Source: JAYZQT01 sp964412235
Lineage (GTDB): Bacteria; Pseudomonadota; Alphaproteobacteria; MPNO01; UBA830
DNA: 59,967 bases
Assembly: GCA_964412235.1 (NCBI GenBank)
Contig: CAYPNT010000006.1
Location: 1-59,967 of the forward strand
Reading direction: 5' to 3'
Part shown: positions 26,113 to 35,955 of the stretch, one piece after another
Numbering within the stretch: the first letter of the stretch is position 1
Layout: each line of letters opens with the position of its first letter
Notes under the pieces: generated by a model
What the model saw: the letters and a program-made list of their open reading frames with translations, nothing else
Told to the model about the DNA's origin: nothing
Databases searched by the model: none
Program-made: the position numbers and the translations under genes

Positions 26113-27066
26113 TTAGTCGGGTTTGCTACCTGTTTGTCGCGACGAGAAATAAATCCCTATAAATATTAATGCTATACCAGTTAAGTGAAACTGCCGAAAC
26201 TCTTCACCTAAAAGGAAAATAGCCATAATTACTGTGAAAGCGGGAATTAAGTGGATGAAGAGCCCAGCGCGACCAGCGCCTAGCTTGGAAATGGCATAAT
26301 TCCATAGCAAAATTGATAACACAGAGGAAAAAATCGCTAACCACACGACGCTATTGATTGTAACCCACGTAAAGTTTGTGGGCCTTACGAAGCTCGCCTC
26401 GTAAAGATAGATCGGCAACATAAGAATTGTTCCAAACCCTAAGATGCATAGCAAAGTAATCCTTTGGTCCAATCCCCGCGGGACCTTCCTTAACATGACG
26501 GCGTAAAGTCCCCAACTTACGTATGCCCCTGTTACGAGGAGATCACCCAGATTGAAATCCATTTGGGTAAGCACGTCGAGTGACCCGGTTGAAATTAAGA
26601 CCAAAACCCCCATCAATGATACTGCTACGCCGAAGCCTTGGCGTCGACTAAAAGGATCACGAAATAACAGCCAAGCTAAGACAATGATTATTATAGGTTC
26701 GAATGAATTAATAACTGCAGCATTAATCGCAATTGTGTACTGAAGAGAAAGAAACAGTATGGCGTTTCCCCCAACCATCAATAAAAATGCCAGAAAAAGG
26801 AGAATTTTCCAATTTTCTCTTATTAAATGTGATTGTTGCCGAAGCGGGTAAAGTGCGAAAGGAAGCAAGAGTAGGAAGCCTACAAGAGACCTCCAGAAAG
26901 AAAGGCCCATCGGCGGAACTTCCTCCCGCACGTAACGGACCAATACTGTACTTCCAGCCCAAAAGAACATTGCAATTACAGCGGCAAGGTAGGGTGAAAA
27001 AACGAAACGTCTTAAGAGTGCAAAACGGGATTCCGACGCGTTATTGCTCTCTTCGTTTGACGGCAT
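26113..27066 (-). CDS. EamA/DMT-family transporter
   Basis: The 317-residue membrane protein has ten hydrophobic segments arranged as two EamA repeats, with WAGSTVLVRYV in the first and LLWNYAISKLGAGRAG in the second. The latter is the typical signature of the drug/metabolite exporter superfamily. The substrate cannot be inferred. A 210-bp gap separates it from the MFS gene upstream and 200 bp from the next gene. Confidence 0.88.
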   Translation of the reverse strand: MPSNEESNNASESRFALLRRFVFSPYLAAVIAMFFWAGSTVLVRYVREEVPPMGLSFWRSLVGFLLLLPFALYPLRQQSHLIRENWKILLFLAFLLMVGGNAILFLSLQYTIAINAAVINSFEPIIIIVLAWLLFRDPFSRRQGFGVAVSLMGVLVLISTGSLDVLTQMDFNLGDLLVTGAYVSWGLYAVMLRKVPRGLDQRITLLCILGFGTILMLPIYLYEASFVRPTNFTWVTINSVVWLAIFSSVLSILLWNYAISKLGAGRAGLFIHLIPAFTVIMAIFLLGEEFRQFHLTGIALIFIGIYFSSRQTGSKPD

Positions 27067-27237
27067 TTTTTATCTCATAATTTCAATTGAAGAGGTAAAG
27101 TTAAAGAAGTTGAACTAAAAGGTTCATAGCGACCAGATTGCCAACATTTATTTGGGGTTATTAACATTTCTTTTGGGGTTGGGATAGACACACTGAAATT
27201 TGCCTAATTTGGCCAGAATTTTGTCGCGGCGTGCTCA

Positions 27238-27256
27238 GTCCGGACCAATCCCGGAC
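27238..27256 (-). terminator. Hairpin after the orphan molybdenum hydroxylase gene
   Basis: GTCCGG (27238-27243) and CCGGAC (27251-27256) form a six-base GC stem with a seven-base loop, 10 bases beyond the minus-strand stop. No U-run follows, so function is uncertain. Confidence 0.35.
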
Positions 27257-27266
27257 CCCTAAAACT

Positions 27267-29606
27267 TCATTTTACACGATGTGAGTGACGCTGAGCTTCC
27301 TTGATGGCTCGGAGCACTTTTTCTGGCGTTGCTGGCATGTCGATTGTTCCGATCCCAAGAGGTGATAGGGCATCAACGATAGCGTTCATTATTGCGGCTA
27401 AAGCCCCAACATTTCCGGCTTCTCCGGCGCCCTTAGCACCTAGCGGATTAAGCTTAGTAGGTACGGGATTGTTGGAGAGATCGAAATTACACATGTCGTC
27501 GGCTCGCGGCATTCCATAATCAAGAAAAGACCCTGTCAACAATTGACCGCTTTCATCGTATTGAATGTTTTCGGTAAATACCTGACCCACGCCTTGTCCA
27601 ATGCCCCCGTGGATTTGACCGTGTAATGTCGTTTCGTTGATGACCGTACCCACATCATCGGTGACGGAGTATTTAACTAATTGGGTGACACCCGTTTCTG
27701 GGTCAATTTCGACTTCAACTGTATGACAACCGTTTGGAAAAGTCGGAGCTTTAGGTACAAAGGTATCGGTCGCAAATAATCCAAGTTCCATACCTTCCGG
27801 CACTGTTTGGCTATTATAGGCCGCACGCGCAATATCTTGGATTGCAACTTTTCTATCAGTGCCCACGACGCGGAAGTTGCCATCTTTGAATTCTATGTCG
27901 GCACTGGTGGTCTCGAGAATGTGGGCCGCGATTTCTGTCGCTTTTATTAAAATTTTATCAATTGCTCCGATCGTTGCGGAACCGCCAAGAATAGCCGTGC
28001 GTGAGGCGTAAGAACCTCCACCGAAGGGTAAAATGTCGGTATCGCCGTGGGAAACACGAATATCCTCGTGGTCGATCCCTAACGCGTCTGATACGACAAT
28101 TTTATACATAGTGTCGTGGCCCTGTCCTTGGTCCGCGGAACCTGCAAGGACGGTAACTGTTCCTGATTGATCAAACTGTACGCTCACCGTTTCGCCAAAC
28201 ATCTGGGCGGTTTGTTCTATGAAATTAGCAATCCCCAGCCCACGAAGTTTGCCTTGTCTCTGTGTAGTTTCGCGTCTTGTCTCAAATCCGCTGTAGTCTG
28301 CTTTTTCAAGGGTATTTTGCATATTTTCTAAAAATTCGCCGCAATCAAGCGTATAGGTTAGTCCGGTTTTAAAGGGCATATCCTCCGGGCGTACCATATT
28401 ACGCTGTCGAATTAGCGCGCGATCGATGTTCAATTCCCGGGCGGCATTGTCAATCAATCGTTCAATTATGTACGCTGCTTCAGGACGACCGCTACCGCGA
28501 AAAGGACCGTTTGGACTGGTATTAGTAAAGACTGCGGATGTTTCAGCGTAAATCAAGGGCGTTTTGTATGTCGCCGCGAGCCCGCCGAGGTGACTCACGG
28601 GTGATATCGTTCCAAAGGGATCAAGCCAGGCGCCGATATTGCAAATACTGGTAACCGAGAGCGCAAGAAACGTCCCATTTTCGTCGAGTGCCAGCTTCGC
28701 TTCTGTGTATTGGTCCCGGTCGTGGTAATCTGTCGTATGTCCATCACTGCGTTCACAAATCCAACGCACGGGACGGCCAATCTTTTTTGCGGCCCATAAG
28801 CACGCGTGATTTTCTGGCGCGTTGCCTTGTTTCATTCCGAAACTTCCACCTACGTCTGGTGAAACAATACGTACAGAGGTTTCGGGTACTCCCAGAACAT
28901 CCGCCGCGAGTGTTTTGCGGATAAGATGGGGCAACTGAGTCCCGCAATACAGGGTATAGCGCCCAAAACGTTCATCGTAATCACCAATACAACCTCTCGG
29001 TTCCATTGTATTGGCGGTGATACGGTTGATTTTCGTTTTAAATTTCGTGACATGATGTGCGCTAGAAATTGCTTTTTCGACCGCCTCTTTATCACCGCCT
29101 GCAAAATAGTAGCTCTCGTTGTCGTCGCAGCCTTCGTGTAATACTGGTGCACCCCGATCTCGTGCCAAAATTCCTTCGGTTATCGTGGGCAGCGGCTCAT
29201 AATCGACTACAATATGTTCGGCGGCATCCTTTCCCTGGTTTACGGTCTCCGCTACGATCATGGCGACGATATCGCCAGTTACTTTGACAACATTGGGTTC
29301 TATCGCATGGCGGGTAGGACAAAATTGAGGAGTGCCGTCGCGGCGAACGCGTGGAATATCGATAGAATGTTGGCCGTGTCCGCCCTTCACCCAATCATCG
29401 CCAGTGTATACCGCAAGAACGCCTGGCATCGCCTGGGCGGCTACCGCATCAATCCTTACTATTCGGGCGTGTGAATGGGGCGAGCGAAGCATATACGCGT
29501 GACATTCATTTGGTAGTTTGAAGTCGTCTACATATTGACCCCGTCCGCGCAGCAGGCGTGGGTCCTCTGTGCGTGGCACGGGTTGCCCCATGGCGAATTG
29601 TCCCAA
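27267..29606 (-). CDS. Orphan molybdenum hydroxylase large subunit (CoxL-like, form II type)
   Basis: The 779-residue protein has DVGGSFGMKQG near residue 250, GPFRGSGRPEA in the substrate loop, and the catalytic Glu in GAKGAGEAG. The loop is the form II/organic-substrate type, not AYxCSFR of CO dehydrogenase. No FAD or FeS subunit gene is adjacent. The start is a TTG with GAGGAGG six bases upstream, much better placed than the ATG at 29591. It may borrow the small subunits encoded at 6975-8316 or 15603-16959. Confidence 0.9.
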   Translation of the reverse strand: MGQFAMGQPVPRTEDPRLLRGRGQYVDDFKLPNECHAYMLRSPHSHARIVRIDAVAAQAMPGVLAVYTGDDWVKGGHGQHSIDIPRVRRDGTPQFCPTRHAIEPNVVKVTGDIVAMIVAETVNQGKDAAEHIVVDYEPLPTITEGILARDRGAPVLHEGCDDNESYYFAGGDKEAVEKAISSAHHVTKFKTKINRITANTMEPRGCIGDYDERFGRYTLYCGTQLPHLIRKTLAADVLGVPETSVRIVSPDVGGSFGMKQGNAPENHACLWAAKKIGRPVRWICERSDGHTTDYHDRDQYTEAKLALDENGTFLALSVTSICNIGAWLDPFGTISPVSHLGGLAATYKTPLIYAETSAVFTNTSPNGPFRGSGRPEAAYIIERLIDNAARELNIDRALIRQRNMVRPEDMPFKTGLTYTLDCGEFLENMQNTLEKADYSGFETRRETTQRQGKLRGLGIANFIEQTAQMFGETVSVQFDQSGTVTVLAGSADQGQGHDTMYKIVVSDALGIDHEDIRVSHGDTDILPFGGGSYASRTAILGGSATIGAIDKILIKATEIAAHILETTSADIEFKDGNFRVVGTDRKVAIQDIARAAYNSQTVPEGMELGLFATDTFVPKAPTFPNGCHTVEVEIDPETGVTQLVKYSVTDDVGTVINETTLHGQIHGGIGQGVGQVFTENIQYDESGQLLTGSFLDYGMPRADDMCNFDLSNNPVPTKLNPLGAKGAGEAGNVGALAAIMNAIVDALSPLGIGTIDMPATPEKVLRAIKEAQRHSHRVK

Positions 29607-29820
29607 GAATATCCTCCTCTATAGAGTCGCAAAGGCTTTGTATTTAACACATCACCGGTTTTTAGATTCTTTCTCTAAATCACTTGTGGTCCCCTTATTG
29701 ATGCTAGCTTAACTTGCAGTGTAGAAATACTCTATTATTAGTGAAAGAAGTTCAGTGTTGATTTCTCGTGCTATGGGGAACAGTGCACTATATCGTTGTT
29801 ATGTTATTAATTTTGGCGAT

Positions 29821-29838
29821 TCTAGTTTGATAACTAGA
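29821..29838. promoter_or_regulatory. Perfect inverted repeat upstream of the flavin monooxygenase gene
   Basis: TCTAGTT-TGAT-AACTAGA is a perfect seven-base inverted repeat ending 28 bases before the ATG at 29867, in the 260-bp gap between divergent genes. The size and place fit an operator, though a 5' mRNA hairpin is possible. Confidence 0.35.
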
Positions 29839-29866
29839 AAAAACCTCAGTGTGACTGGAACATTAA

Positions 29867-31087
29867 ATGGCTGAAGCGCTTGTTAAATCCGGAGCAAATA
29901 ATTATGTGCGTCCGAATGAAATTGTCGAACGTGCTCAATCCATCGTGGGCTTCATTAGAGAAAATCAGGTGGAAACTGAAACGAAGCGGGCAGTCCCGGA
30001 GAGCGTATTTGATGAAATTCTTAAGCAAGGTTTTTTCAAAATGCTCATGCCACGACGCTACGGTGGGTATGAGCATGGAATGGATACCTTTGCCGAGGTA
30101 GCTTATGAAATAGCGCGCGGGTGCGGTTCTGTGGGTTGGGTTCATTCAATATGCAGTATGTACCAGTACTTACTGGCTATGTTTCCGAAAGAGGCACAAG
30201 ACGATCTCTGGCTAAAAGACGAAAATGCTTGTGCGTCTGCATCCTTCATTCCAACGGGCACCGCCCAAAAAATAAGCGAAGGCTACAAGGTTTCGGGTAG
30301 TTGGGCGTATTGCTCCGGTGTGGATAATTGTCCTTGGGTATTGGTTGCTGTTCGTGTTGTCGCGGAAGGGAGCGAAGATACTATAGAGCGGGGCTACATA
30401 ATTGCCCCAAAAGTTAACTTTGAAATTAAAGATGATTGGTATGTTGCCGGCCTAGCGGGAACGGGTTCTAAAACAGTGGCGTGTCATAATTTAGTTGTCC
30501 CCGCGCATCGTTATTTGGCGTTGGAGGACACGATGTCGGGGAATCCACCGGGTGCTGAGGTTAACCCTTCCGCGTTATATAGAATTCCGGCATTTCAGTC
30601 ATTAACGATCAGTGTCTGTGCACCAATTTTGGGGATGGCGAGGGGTGCTTATGATTGTTTTATGGAGCAAGTTTCCGGGAGAGCCACACGCGGATCGGCG
30701 TTGGCGAGTGCCGGGCCTATGGCCCAATTGCCATCTATACATACCCGCGTGGGGAAAGCGGCAGCGTCGATTGATGCTGCAAAACTACTCGTTCTCAGGG
30801 ATGCGCGAGTGATGATGGAGTTATACGAGGGTGGTGGCTCTCAAACGGAAGAAGAACGAGCACGGAACAAGGGTGATCTGGGTTTTGCAGCAAACCTGGC
30901 AGTGCAAGGTCTTGATACAATATTTGAAGCCAACGGTGCTGCCGGGCTTCAACTCTCTGGCAGCCTTCAAAGATATTGGAGAGATGCGCACGCTGGAGCC
31001 ATGCATATCAGTGTTAATCATGATGCGGTTTTGGGTCTCTATGGAAGAGTTCATTTAGGTCTTCCTGCTGGCCCAGCACAGTTTTAA
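29867..31087 (+). CDS. Group D flavin-dependent monooxygenase (acyl-CoA dehydrogenase fold)
   Basis: The 406-residue acyl-CoA-dehydrogenase-fold protein has the features of HpaB-C2/HsaA/DszC-type oxygenase components: RGCGSVGWVHSICSMYQY near residues 83-100, GSWAYCSGVDNCPW near 145, and the C-terminal RDAHAGAMHISVNHD. These enzymes take reduced flavin from a separate reductase and hydroxylate phenols or other substrates. A fitting reductase is encoded at 58871. The downstream amidohydrolase and luciferase-like genes are spaced 101 and 37 bases on and are probably co-transcribed. Confidence 0.85.
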   Translation: MAEALVKSGANNYVRPNEIVERAQSIVGFIRENQVETETKRAVPESVFDEILKQGFFKMLMPRRYGGYEHGMDTFAEVAYEIARGCGSVGWVHSICSMYQYLLAMFPKEAQDDLWLKDENACASASFIPTGTAQKISEGYKVSGSWAYCSGVDNCPWVLVAVRVVAEGSEDTIERGYIIAPKVNFEIKDDWYVAGLAGTGSKTVACHNLVVPAHRYLALEDTMSGNPPGAEVNPSALYRIPAFQSLTISVCAPILGMARGAYDCFMEQVSGRATRGSALASAGPMAQLPSIHTRVGKAAASIDAAKLLVLRDARVMMELYEGGGSQTEEERARNKGDLGFAANLAVQGLDTIFEANGAAGLQLSGSLQRYWRDAHAGAMHISVNHDAVLGLYGRVHLGLPAGPAQF

Positions 31088-31188
31088 CACTTAAAAGTGG
31101 GTGGAGTTAATTTGGTTGGTATCTGCGGATAAATCATATTTGACTATAAAATCCATGAAGTCCTGAATAGAAAAGTGCGGAGCCAAAA

Positions 31189-32544
31189 ATGAGTATACTT
31201 ATTAAAAACGCACATATTGTCACTATGGACCCGCTAGCCGGAGAGTTAAGTTGTGGGGACGTTTTGGTCAGGGGTGATCGAATAGACGCAGTTGGGGTTG
31301 ATCTAGATTACCCAAAGGAAACCAAAATCGTCGACGCTGGCGGCAAATTTCTTATCCCAGGTCTGGTAAATGCACATATACACTTGTGGCAGACTGTATT
31401 GCGGGGCGTGGCTACGGATTGGACGGCACCTAACTACATGAGGAATATGCACCGGGGCCTCGCGACACTCTTTATGCCGGATGATATCAGGAATTCAAAT
31501 TTGGCCGGCGCGCTAAACCAATTAGATTGCGGCACCACCACCGTTGTTGATTGGTGTCATAATAATCCCACACCGGACCATACCGATGCCGCAATTAGGG
31601 GTTTGGAAGAAGCCGGGATCCGAGCGGTATTTCTGCATGGATCACCAAAACCGTCACCAGGGGAGGGCCAAAAACATTTCAGCGAAATTCCAATGCCACG
31701 CGGTGAAATCATGCGGCTGCGCAAAGGGAACTTTTCGAACGCTGAGGGTTTGTTGACCTTTGGTCTGGCAATCCTTGGACCTGCATATTCTACCTACGAA
31801 ACCACACGAGAGGATATGACCTTGGCTCGTGAGCTGGACTTAATCGCCAGCATGCATGTGGGGGGCGGTGATATGATGGTGCCGGATGGTTTTGAACGAT
31901 TGGGCGCGGAGAACCTTCTGTTTAACGGTACCAACGTTGTTCACGGGAATAACTTATCGAACGAGACGTTGGCACTAATCTTAAAAAATGGAGGATCAAT
32001 AACTGTAACAGCGGAAACAGAGCTGCAAATGGGTTTTGGGAATCCGCTTACAGGTAGACTTCGAGCTATGAGTGCACCAATTTCAATCGGCCCAGATATC
32101 GAGTCGGCAGTAAGTGGTGATATGTTTTCAACAATGAGAATGACGCTTCAACATCAAAGGAATATTGACAATTTGCCGCTCATTGAAAAAGACGGATCTG
32201 TGGGTTATGAAATTTCGATCGCTTGCGAGGAGGCACTCCGTTGGGCGACTATAGACGGCGCGAAGATGGCTCGTTTAGATAGGGATGTGGGGAGTATTAC
32301 ACCTGGCAAAAAGGCGGATCTAGTGCTTTTAGACCGACGTCTAAATATGATGCCCTTTACAAATGCCGCGACGGCGATCGTGTTACACGCCAATCCTGGT
32401 AATGTTGAGAGTGTTATGGTCGACGGAAAGTTTCGCAAGGAAAAATTTAAACTTACGTATACTGGTCTGTCTGGATTGTTAGGGGCAGTAGAAAAAGCTC
32501 AAGATAGGATATTTTCTGATTTCGCGACATTAAACCCTATTTGA
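31189..32544 (+). CDS. Amidohydrolase (AtzB/chlorohydrolase-cytosine deaminase group)
   Basis: The metal motif NAHIHLWQ gives His63 and His65; further ligands are likely His in ASMHVGG and VHGNNLS, with Asp in SIGPDIESAV. This set, and 451 residues, fit the subgroup acting on cyclic amidines and triazines (AtzB, TrzN, guanine and S-adenosylhomocysteine deaminases). GGAG lies six bases before the ATG. In an N-heterocycle pathway it would deaminate or hydrolyse a ring substituent. Confidence 0.88.
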   Translation: MSILIKNAHIVTMDPLAGELSCGDVLVRGDRIDAVGVDLDYPKETKIVDAGGKFLIPGLVNAHIHLWQTVLRGVATDWTAPNYMRNMHRGLATLFMPDDIRNSNLAGALNQLDCGTTTVVDWCHNNPTPDHTDAAIRGLEEAGIRAVFLHGSPKPSPGEGQKHFSEIPMPRGEIMRLRKGNFSNAEGLLTFGLAILGPAYSTYETTREDMTLARELDLIASMHVGGGDMMVPDGFERLGAENLLFNGTNVVHGNNLSNETLALILKNGGSITVTAETELQMGFGNPLTGRLRAMSAPISIGPDIESAVSGDMFSTMRMTLQHQRNIDNLPLIEKDGSVGYEISIACEEALRWATIDGAKMARLDRDVGSITPGKKADLVLLDRRLNMMPFTNAATAIVLHANPGNVESVMVDGKFRKEKFKLTYTGLSGLLGAVEKAQDRIFSDFATLNPI

Positions 32545-32581
32545 ACGAATGACCCAAATACGTTTTTGAGAGGCGGAAAAC

Positions 32582-33664
32582 ATGAAGTTCGCACACTTTG
32601 CACACGTCTGGGGCAAACCAGGTATGACCCCACATGATCGGTACGAACAGTTATGGGCCGAGCTTCAATTGTGCGATACGCTTGGTTTTAATTATGGCTT
32701 TTGTGTAGAACATCACTTTATGCCGCATGAAAGTTGGATGTCAGCGCCCAGTCTCTACAGTGTGGGTGCAGGGGCAAGGACTAAAAATATGCGGGTTGGG
32801 CCAATGGGTTATATCGTGCCCTTGTACAGCCCGCTGCGCCTGGCAGAAGAAATTGCAATTATAGATCAGATGCTGAATGGACGATTAGAGGTCGGCTTGG
32901 TTCCTGGCATTATGGGGTCGTATTTCGAGCCATTTGGGGTTGATTATAATTTTCGTAAGTCGCCCACGCTCGAATATGTGGATTACCTTCGCGCTGCGTA
33001 CGGGGATCAGCAACCGTTCTCTTTCCTCGGAGAAAACCATAAGACAAAAGATGCGCTATTAGCAGTTTTGCCTATACAAACCCCTCATCCGCCACTTTGG
33101 ATGATGAGCCGTGATCCAGAAACACTAGAGTTCCTCGCCGCCAATGGCATTAATACTGGCAATTTTTTAGTTTTTCCTCGTGCTGTCGCGGCGCCACGTT
33201 ACCGCAAGTATATAGACGACTGGAACAAGGCGGGATGGAAGCACAAACCAAACATCGCATACGCTACTACGGTTTATGTCGATGAATCAGACGATAAAGC
33301 AATCGAGACAGCACTTTTCAGAGCCAGTAGGGCGTATGAAGGCATCTTACCATTGCCTCAAGAAACCTTTGAGAACCGATTAGGGGAGTTCAGACGCCAA
33401 TTCGAGGCACGAGGGGAACCCGCCGCTGCAGATATGATCGCGAAGATATTTGATCCGGACTATATTCGGGAAAACGATCTCGTATTTGTTGGTTCCCCGG
33501 ATACCGTTGCGGAAAAACTTTATATGGCGGCGACTGACGGAGTTTTCAATACCTTTATGGGGGAGTTTAATTTTTCCGATCTTCCTGAAGAAGACTTGTT
33601 GCGTTCTATCAAGCTGTTCGGGGAAAACGTCATACCTGCTCTTGCGGACTATGAACCTTTTTGA
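32582..33664 (+). CDS. LLM-class (luciferase-like) flavin oxidoreductase
   Basis: A 360-residue bacterial luciferase-fold protein. The N-terminal FAHVWGKPG, the VEHHF motif near residue 43, LRLAEEIAIIDQMLNGRLEVGLVPG near 90-115, and the C-terminal VGSPDTVAEKL are typical. It uses FMNH2 or F420; the host probably supplies FMNH2. GAGAGG and GGAAAAC precede the ATG, 37 bases after the amidohydrolase. It ends 12 bases before the convergent MBL gene. Confidence 0.88.
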   Translation: MKFAHFAHVWGKPGMTPHDRYEQLWAELQLCDTLGFNYGFCVEHHFMPHESWMSAPSLYSVGAGARTKNMRVGPMGYIVPLYSPLRLAEEIAIIDQMLNGRLEVGLVPGIMGSYFEPFGVDYNFRKSPTLEYVDYLRAAYGDQQPFSFLGENHKTKDALLAVLPIQTPHPPLWMMSRDPETLEFLAANGINTGNFLVFPRAVAAPRYRKYIDDWNKAGWKHKPNIAYATTVYVDESDDKAIETALFRASRAYEGILPLPQETFENRLGEFRRQFEARGEPAAADMIAKIFDPDYIRENDLVFVGSPDTVAEKLYMAATDGVFNTFMGEFNFSDLPEEDLLRSIKLFGENVIPALADYEPF

Positions 33665-33676
33665 ACGTTTTATTTA

Positions 33677-34555
33677 TTAGTCGTTATCGAAATTGAACCG
33701 CCATGTGTCGTCAAAACTAATAATCTGCCCAACACCGGGCGTTGGAAAATGCGCGGGCATAACAAGCGTCGAAGTATCCGCGTAGCTTTCGAGAAAGTTT
33801 CTTCGAGTTATTGCCGACAAACTAGGGTCTACGCAAAAACAACTGCTCCAATCGGGCTCGGCACATTGGAGCGGATGGTGCATGAGGTCGCCGCTCATCA
33901 CAGCATGTGATTGGCCCGATGAAATGTGGATGCAAATATGTCCGGGTGTATGGCCAGGTGAGGGCTCAAGTCGAACCCAATCATCAATAACGTGGTCACC
34001 CTCAACGAATTCAGCGAGGCCGGCGTCAATTACCGGAAGAATACTATCTTCGTAGTAGGGGTCGTCGGTGAAATCATTTGATTTATATTCGGCTTCCCAA
34101 AATTTCCATTCCGTTTTGGCGAATAAGTATTTGGCATTTGGAAACGTGGGTACCCATTTACCGTTAATGAGACGTGTGTTCCAGCCTACGTGATCTACGT
34201 GAAGGTGTGTACATAAAACAAAATCGATGTCGCTTGTTTTGAGCCCCGCGGCCGCTAGATTCTCAATGTAAGGCCAGTTTTTAAGGTGATACCGAAGTTT
34301 TTGAGGACGAGTTTTGTCATTTCCACCGCAGGTGTCGACAAGTATCACGTGTTGAGGCGTACGTATCACAAATGAATGAAATGATATTATTAACAACCCA
34401 CTAATTGGGTCCCGAAGTCGGGGTTCCAACCAACCTCGATGTTTTTCAAGATTTGTTTCAGTAGCTTGGGGCAGTAGAACGTTAGGAGGAAGCAAAGGGC
34501 TCTCAAACTCCACTACCCGTTGAATTTCCACATCACCGATTTTCCAAAGTTCCAT
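33677..34555 (-). CDS. Metallo-beta-lactamase-fold hydrolase (AHL lactonase-like family)
   Basis: The zinc motif is HLHVDH at residues 117-122; a later His in PSPGHTPGH and another in SGDLMHHP complete the site. The 292-residue architecture matches the N-acyl homoserine lactonase/RomA-like group, but also generic lactone or ester hydrolases. AAGGG precedes the ATG. It lies beyond the TAXI-TRAP genes on the same strand and may hydrolyse a lactone intermediate. Confidence 0.85.
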   Translation of the reverse strand: MELWKIGDVEIQRVVEFESPLLPPNVLLPQATETNLEKHRGWLEPRLRDPISGLLIISFHSFVIRTPQHVILVDTCGGNDKTRPQKLRYHLKNWPYIENLAAAGLKTSDIDFVLCTHLHVDHVGWNTRLINGKWVPTFPNAKYLFAKTEWKFWEAEYKSNDFTDDPYYEDSILPVIDAGLAEFVEGDHVIDDWVRLEPSPGHTPGHICIHISSGQSHAVMSGDLMHHPLQCAEPDWSSCFCVDPSLSAITRRNFLESYADTSTLVMPAHFPTPGVGQIISFDDTWRFNFDND

Positions 34556-34694
34556 TTATACCCTTACACATTTCCGCGTTATAGGAACCAAGAGTTTAAC
34601 CTAAGTTGGGAGAACATATACGAAAAAGCTAAAATGAAACGTGTGTCATCTTCAGGGTTTTTGTTTGTGTTTTTTCTAGTCAGAGGATAGGGGC

Positions 34695-34728
34695 GGTGGC
34701 GACACTTTGGTATGGATGCGTCGCCACC
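34695..34728 (-). terminator. Stem-loop after the TAXI binding-protein gene
   Basis: GGTGGCGAC (34695-34703) and GTCGCCACC (34720-34728) form a perfect nine-base stem with a 16-base loop, 18 bases beyond the minus-strand stop at 34747. No clear U-run follows, but placement at an operon end favours termination. Confidence 0.5.
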
Positions 34729-34746
34729 TAATAGATATTTTCCAAT

Positions 34747-35847
34747 TTATTTCTTTTTCTTTGCCTTTGCGGCTGCTCGTTTTGCCTTAAATTTCTTTAC
34801 CTGTTCTTCGTTGAATTTAAGCGGTTTTTTGATTTTTATTCCACGTTCTTTCCAATACCGAGCTGCTCCTGGATGTACGCCACCGGCAAGTGCAGCGACC
34901 GCATTTTTCAACGTCAGTGTGTCTTTTAGTTGGACAGACATCGCGTGGGCTTCCTCAATATGCCCCCAAAAGGCCTTCATCGTCTGGTAAACAAATTCTG
35001 GGTCCATATTGGTTCTGACGTTCATACCTACGTACGCTCCGGTCGTAAGAACGGGTTTCTCGTTGACGAGGTTTTTTCCATAGATGGCAGGGTCTATCTT
35101 GTGAAAGAAACGGGCTGGTTGTGCCGCATATTTTTTCCATGATGGATGATTGAATTTTGAATCGTCCAAAGCGAGTAACCGGATTTTATTTGTTAACGTG
35201 AGTTGGGTGATGGCAGGGGAAGGCGCCGCACTTGGCACAATCCAAACATCAAATTTACGATCCTGAAACGCCTGCGCAGCCGGTCCCCACCCCATTTTTA
35301 CCTGGGTGAAATCACGTCCGGGTTTGTAGCCAGTCATCGCATCAATGATCAATCTGATGTTTCGTGTGGCGACACCCGCGGGTGGACCAATGAAAACTTT
35401 CTTTCCTTTGATATCACGGTATGTTTTTATTCCTGATTTCGCGTAGACGACGCCGTGATAGACCCCTATTGGGTATGAAAACATTGATGACATTTTCTTT
35501 GTCATTGCGAGACCGTTTTTTATTTTCTTGAACGGACCCAAGCTAAACGCCATGAGGCGGTACATGGTCTGTGCCCCCATCGCAAAATCCATCCTGCCTT
35601 TTGCCAGAAGCACGTTATGTTTGGTCGCGGCGCCAACTGCGGACACTTGAATGTTGTGACCGGGAACATATTTATTTACCGCTTTTGCAAATGCGGTGTT
35701 TACTAGAAAAGGTGTTGTCCCGGGTCCGAGGCTTCCCAACGTGTATCGCGTGTCAGCAGCTTTGGAGGGCTGAACCAGTCCCGCGGCTAAAACCATCCCG
35801 CAGGACGCTAGTGTCAAAGTCGTCTTTAGTGTTGTTTTTGGTCGCAT
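34747..35847 (-). CDS. TAXI-family TRAP transporter solute-binding protein
   Basis: An exported 366-residue protein. The signal peptide runs to about residue 30 (SKAA), and LGSLGPGTTPFLVNTAFAKA follows as in the TAXI family. A GKKVFIGPPAG segment and a lysine/alanine-rich C-terminal tail (AKRAAAKAKKKK) are also seen. AGGGAG lies before the ATG. It follows the fused membrane component by 108 bases, so the two make one TAXI-TRAP system for a carboxylate. Confidence 0.9.
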   Translation of the reverse strand: MRPKTTLKTTLTLASCGMVLAAGLVQPSKAADTRYTLGSLGPGTTPFLVNTAFAKAVNKYVPGHNIQVSAVGAATKHNVLLAKGRMDFAMGAQTMYRLMAFSLGPFKKIKNGLAMTKKMSSMFSYPIGVYHGVVYAKSGIKTYRDIKGKKVFIGPPAGVATRNIRLIIDAMTGYKPGRDFTQVKMGWGPAAQAFQDRKFDVWIVPSAAPSPAITQLTLTNKIRLLALDDSKFNHPSWKKYAAQPARFFHKIDPAIYGKNLVNEKPVLTTGAYVGMNVRTNMDPEFVYQTMKAFWGHIEEAHAMSVQLKDTLTLKNAVAALAGGVHPGAARYWKERGIKIKKPLKFNEEQVKKFKAKRAAAKAKKKK

Positions 35848-35955
35848 GGCGTTCTCCCTGTCAGCTAATACTGTTTTTAGTGCTGTAGTTTTGTCTAAAG
35901 TTGAACATAAATTGGACTGTCAGTCATCCTGAAAAATAGGGGTTGTTTTTATGCC

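Noticed and set aside
27267..29606. Calling the gene aerobic CO dehydrogenase large subunit
   Set aside because: The loop reads GPFRGSGRPEA, not the AYxCSFR of form I enzymes, and no small subunits are adjacent.
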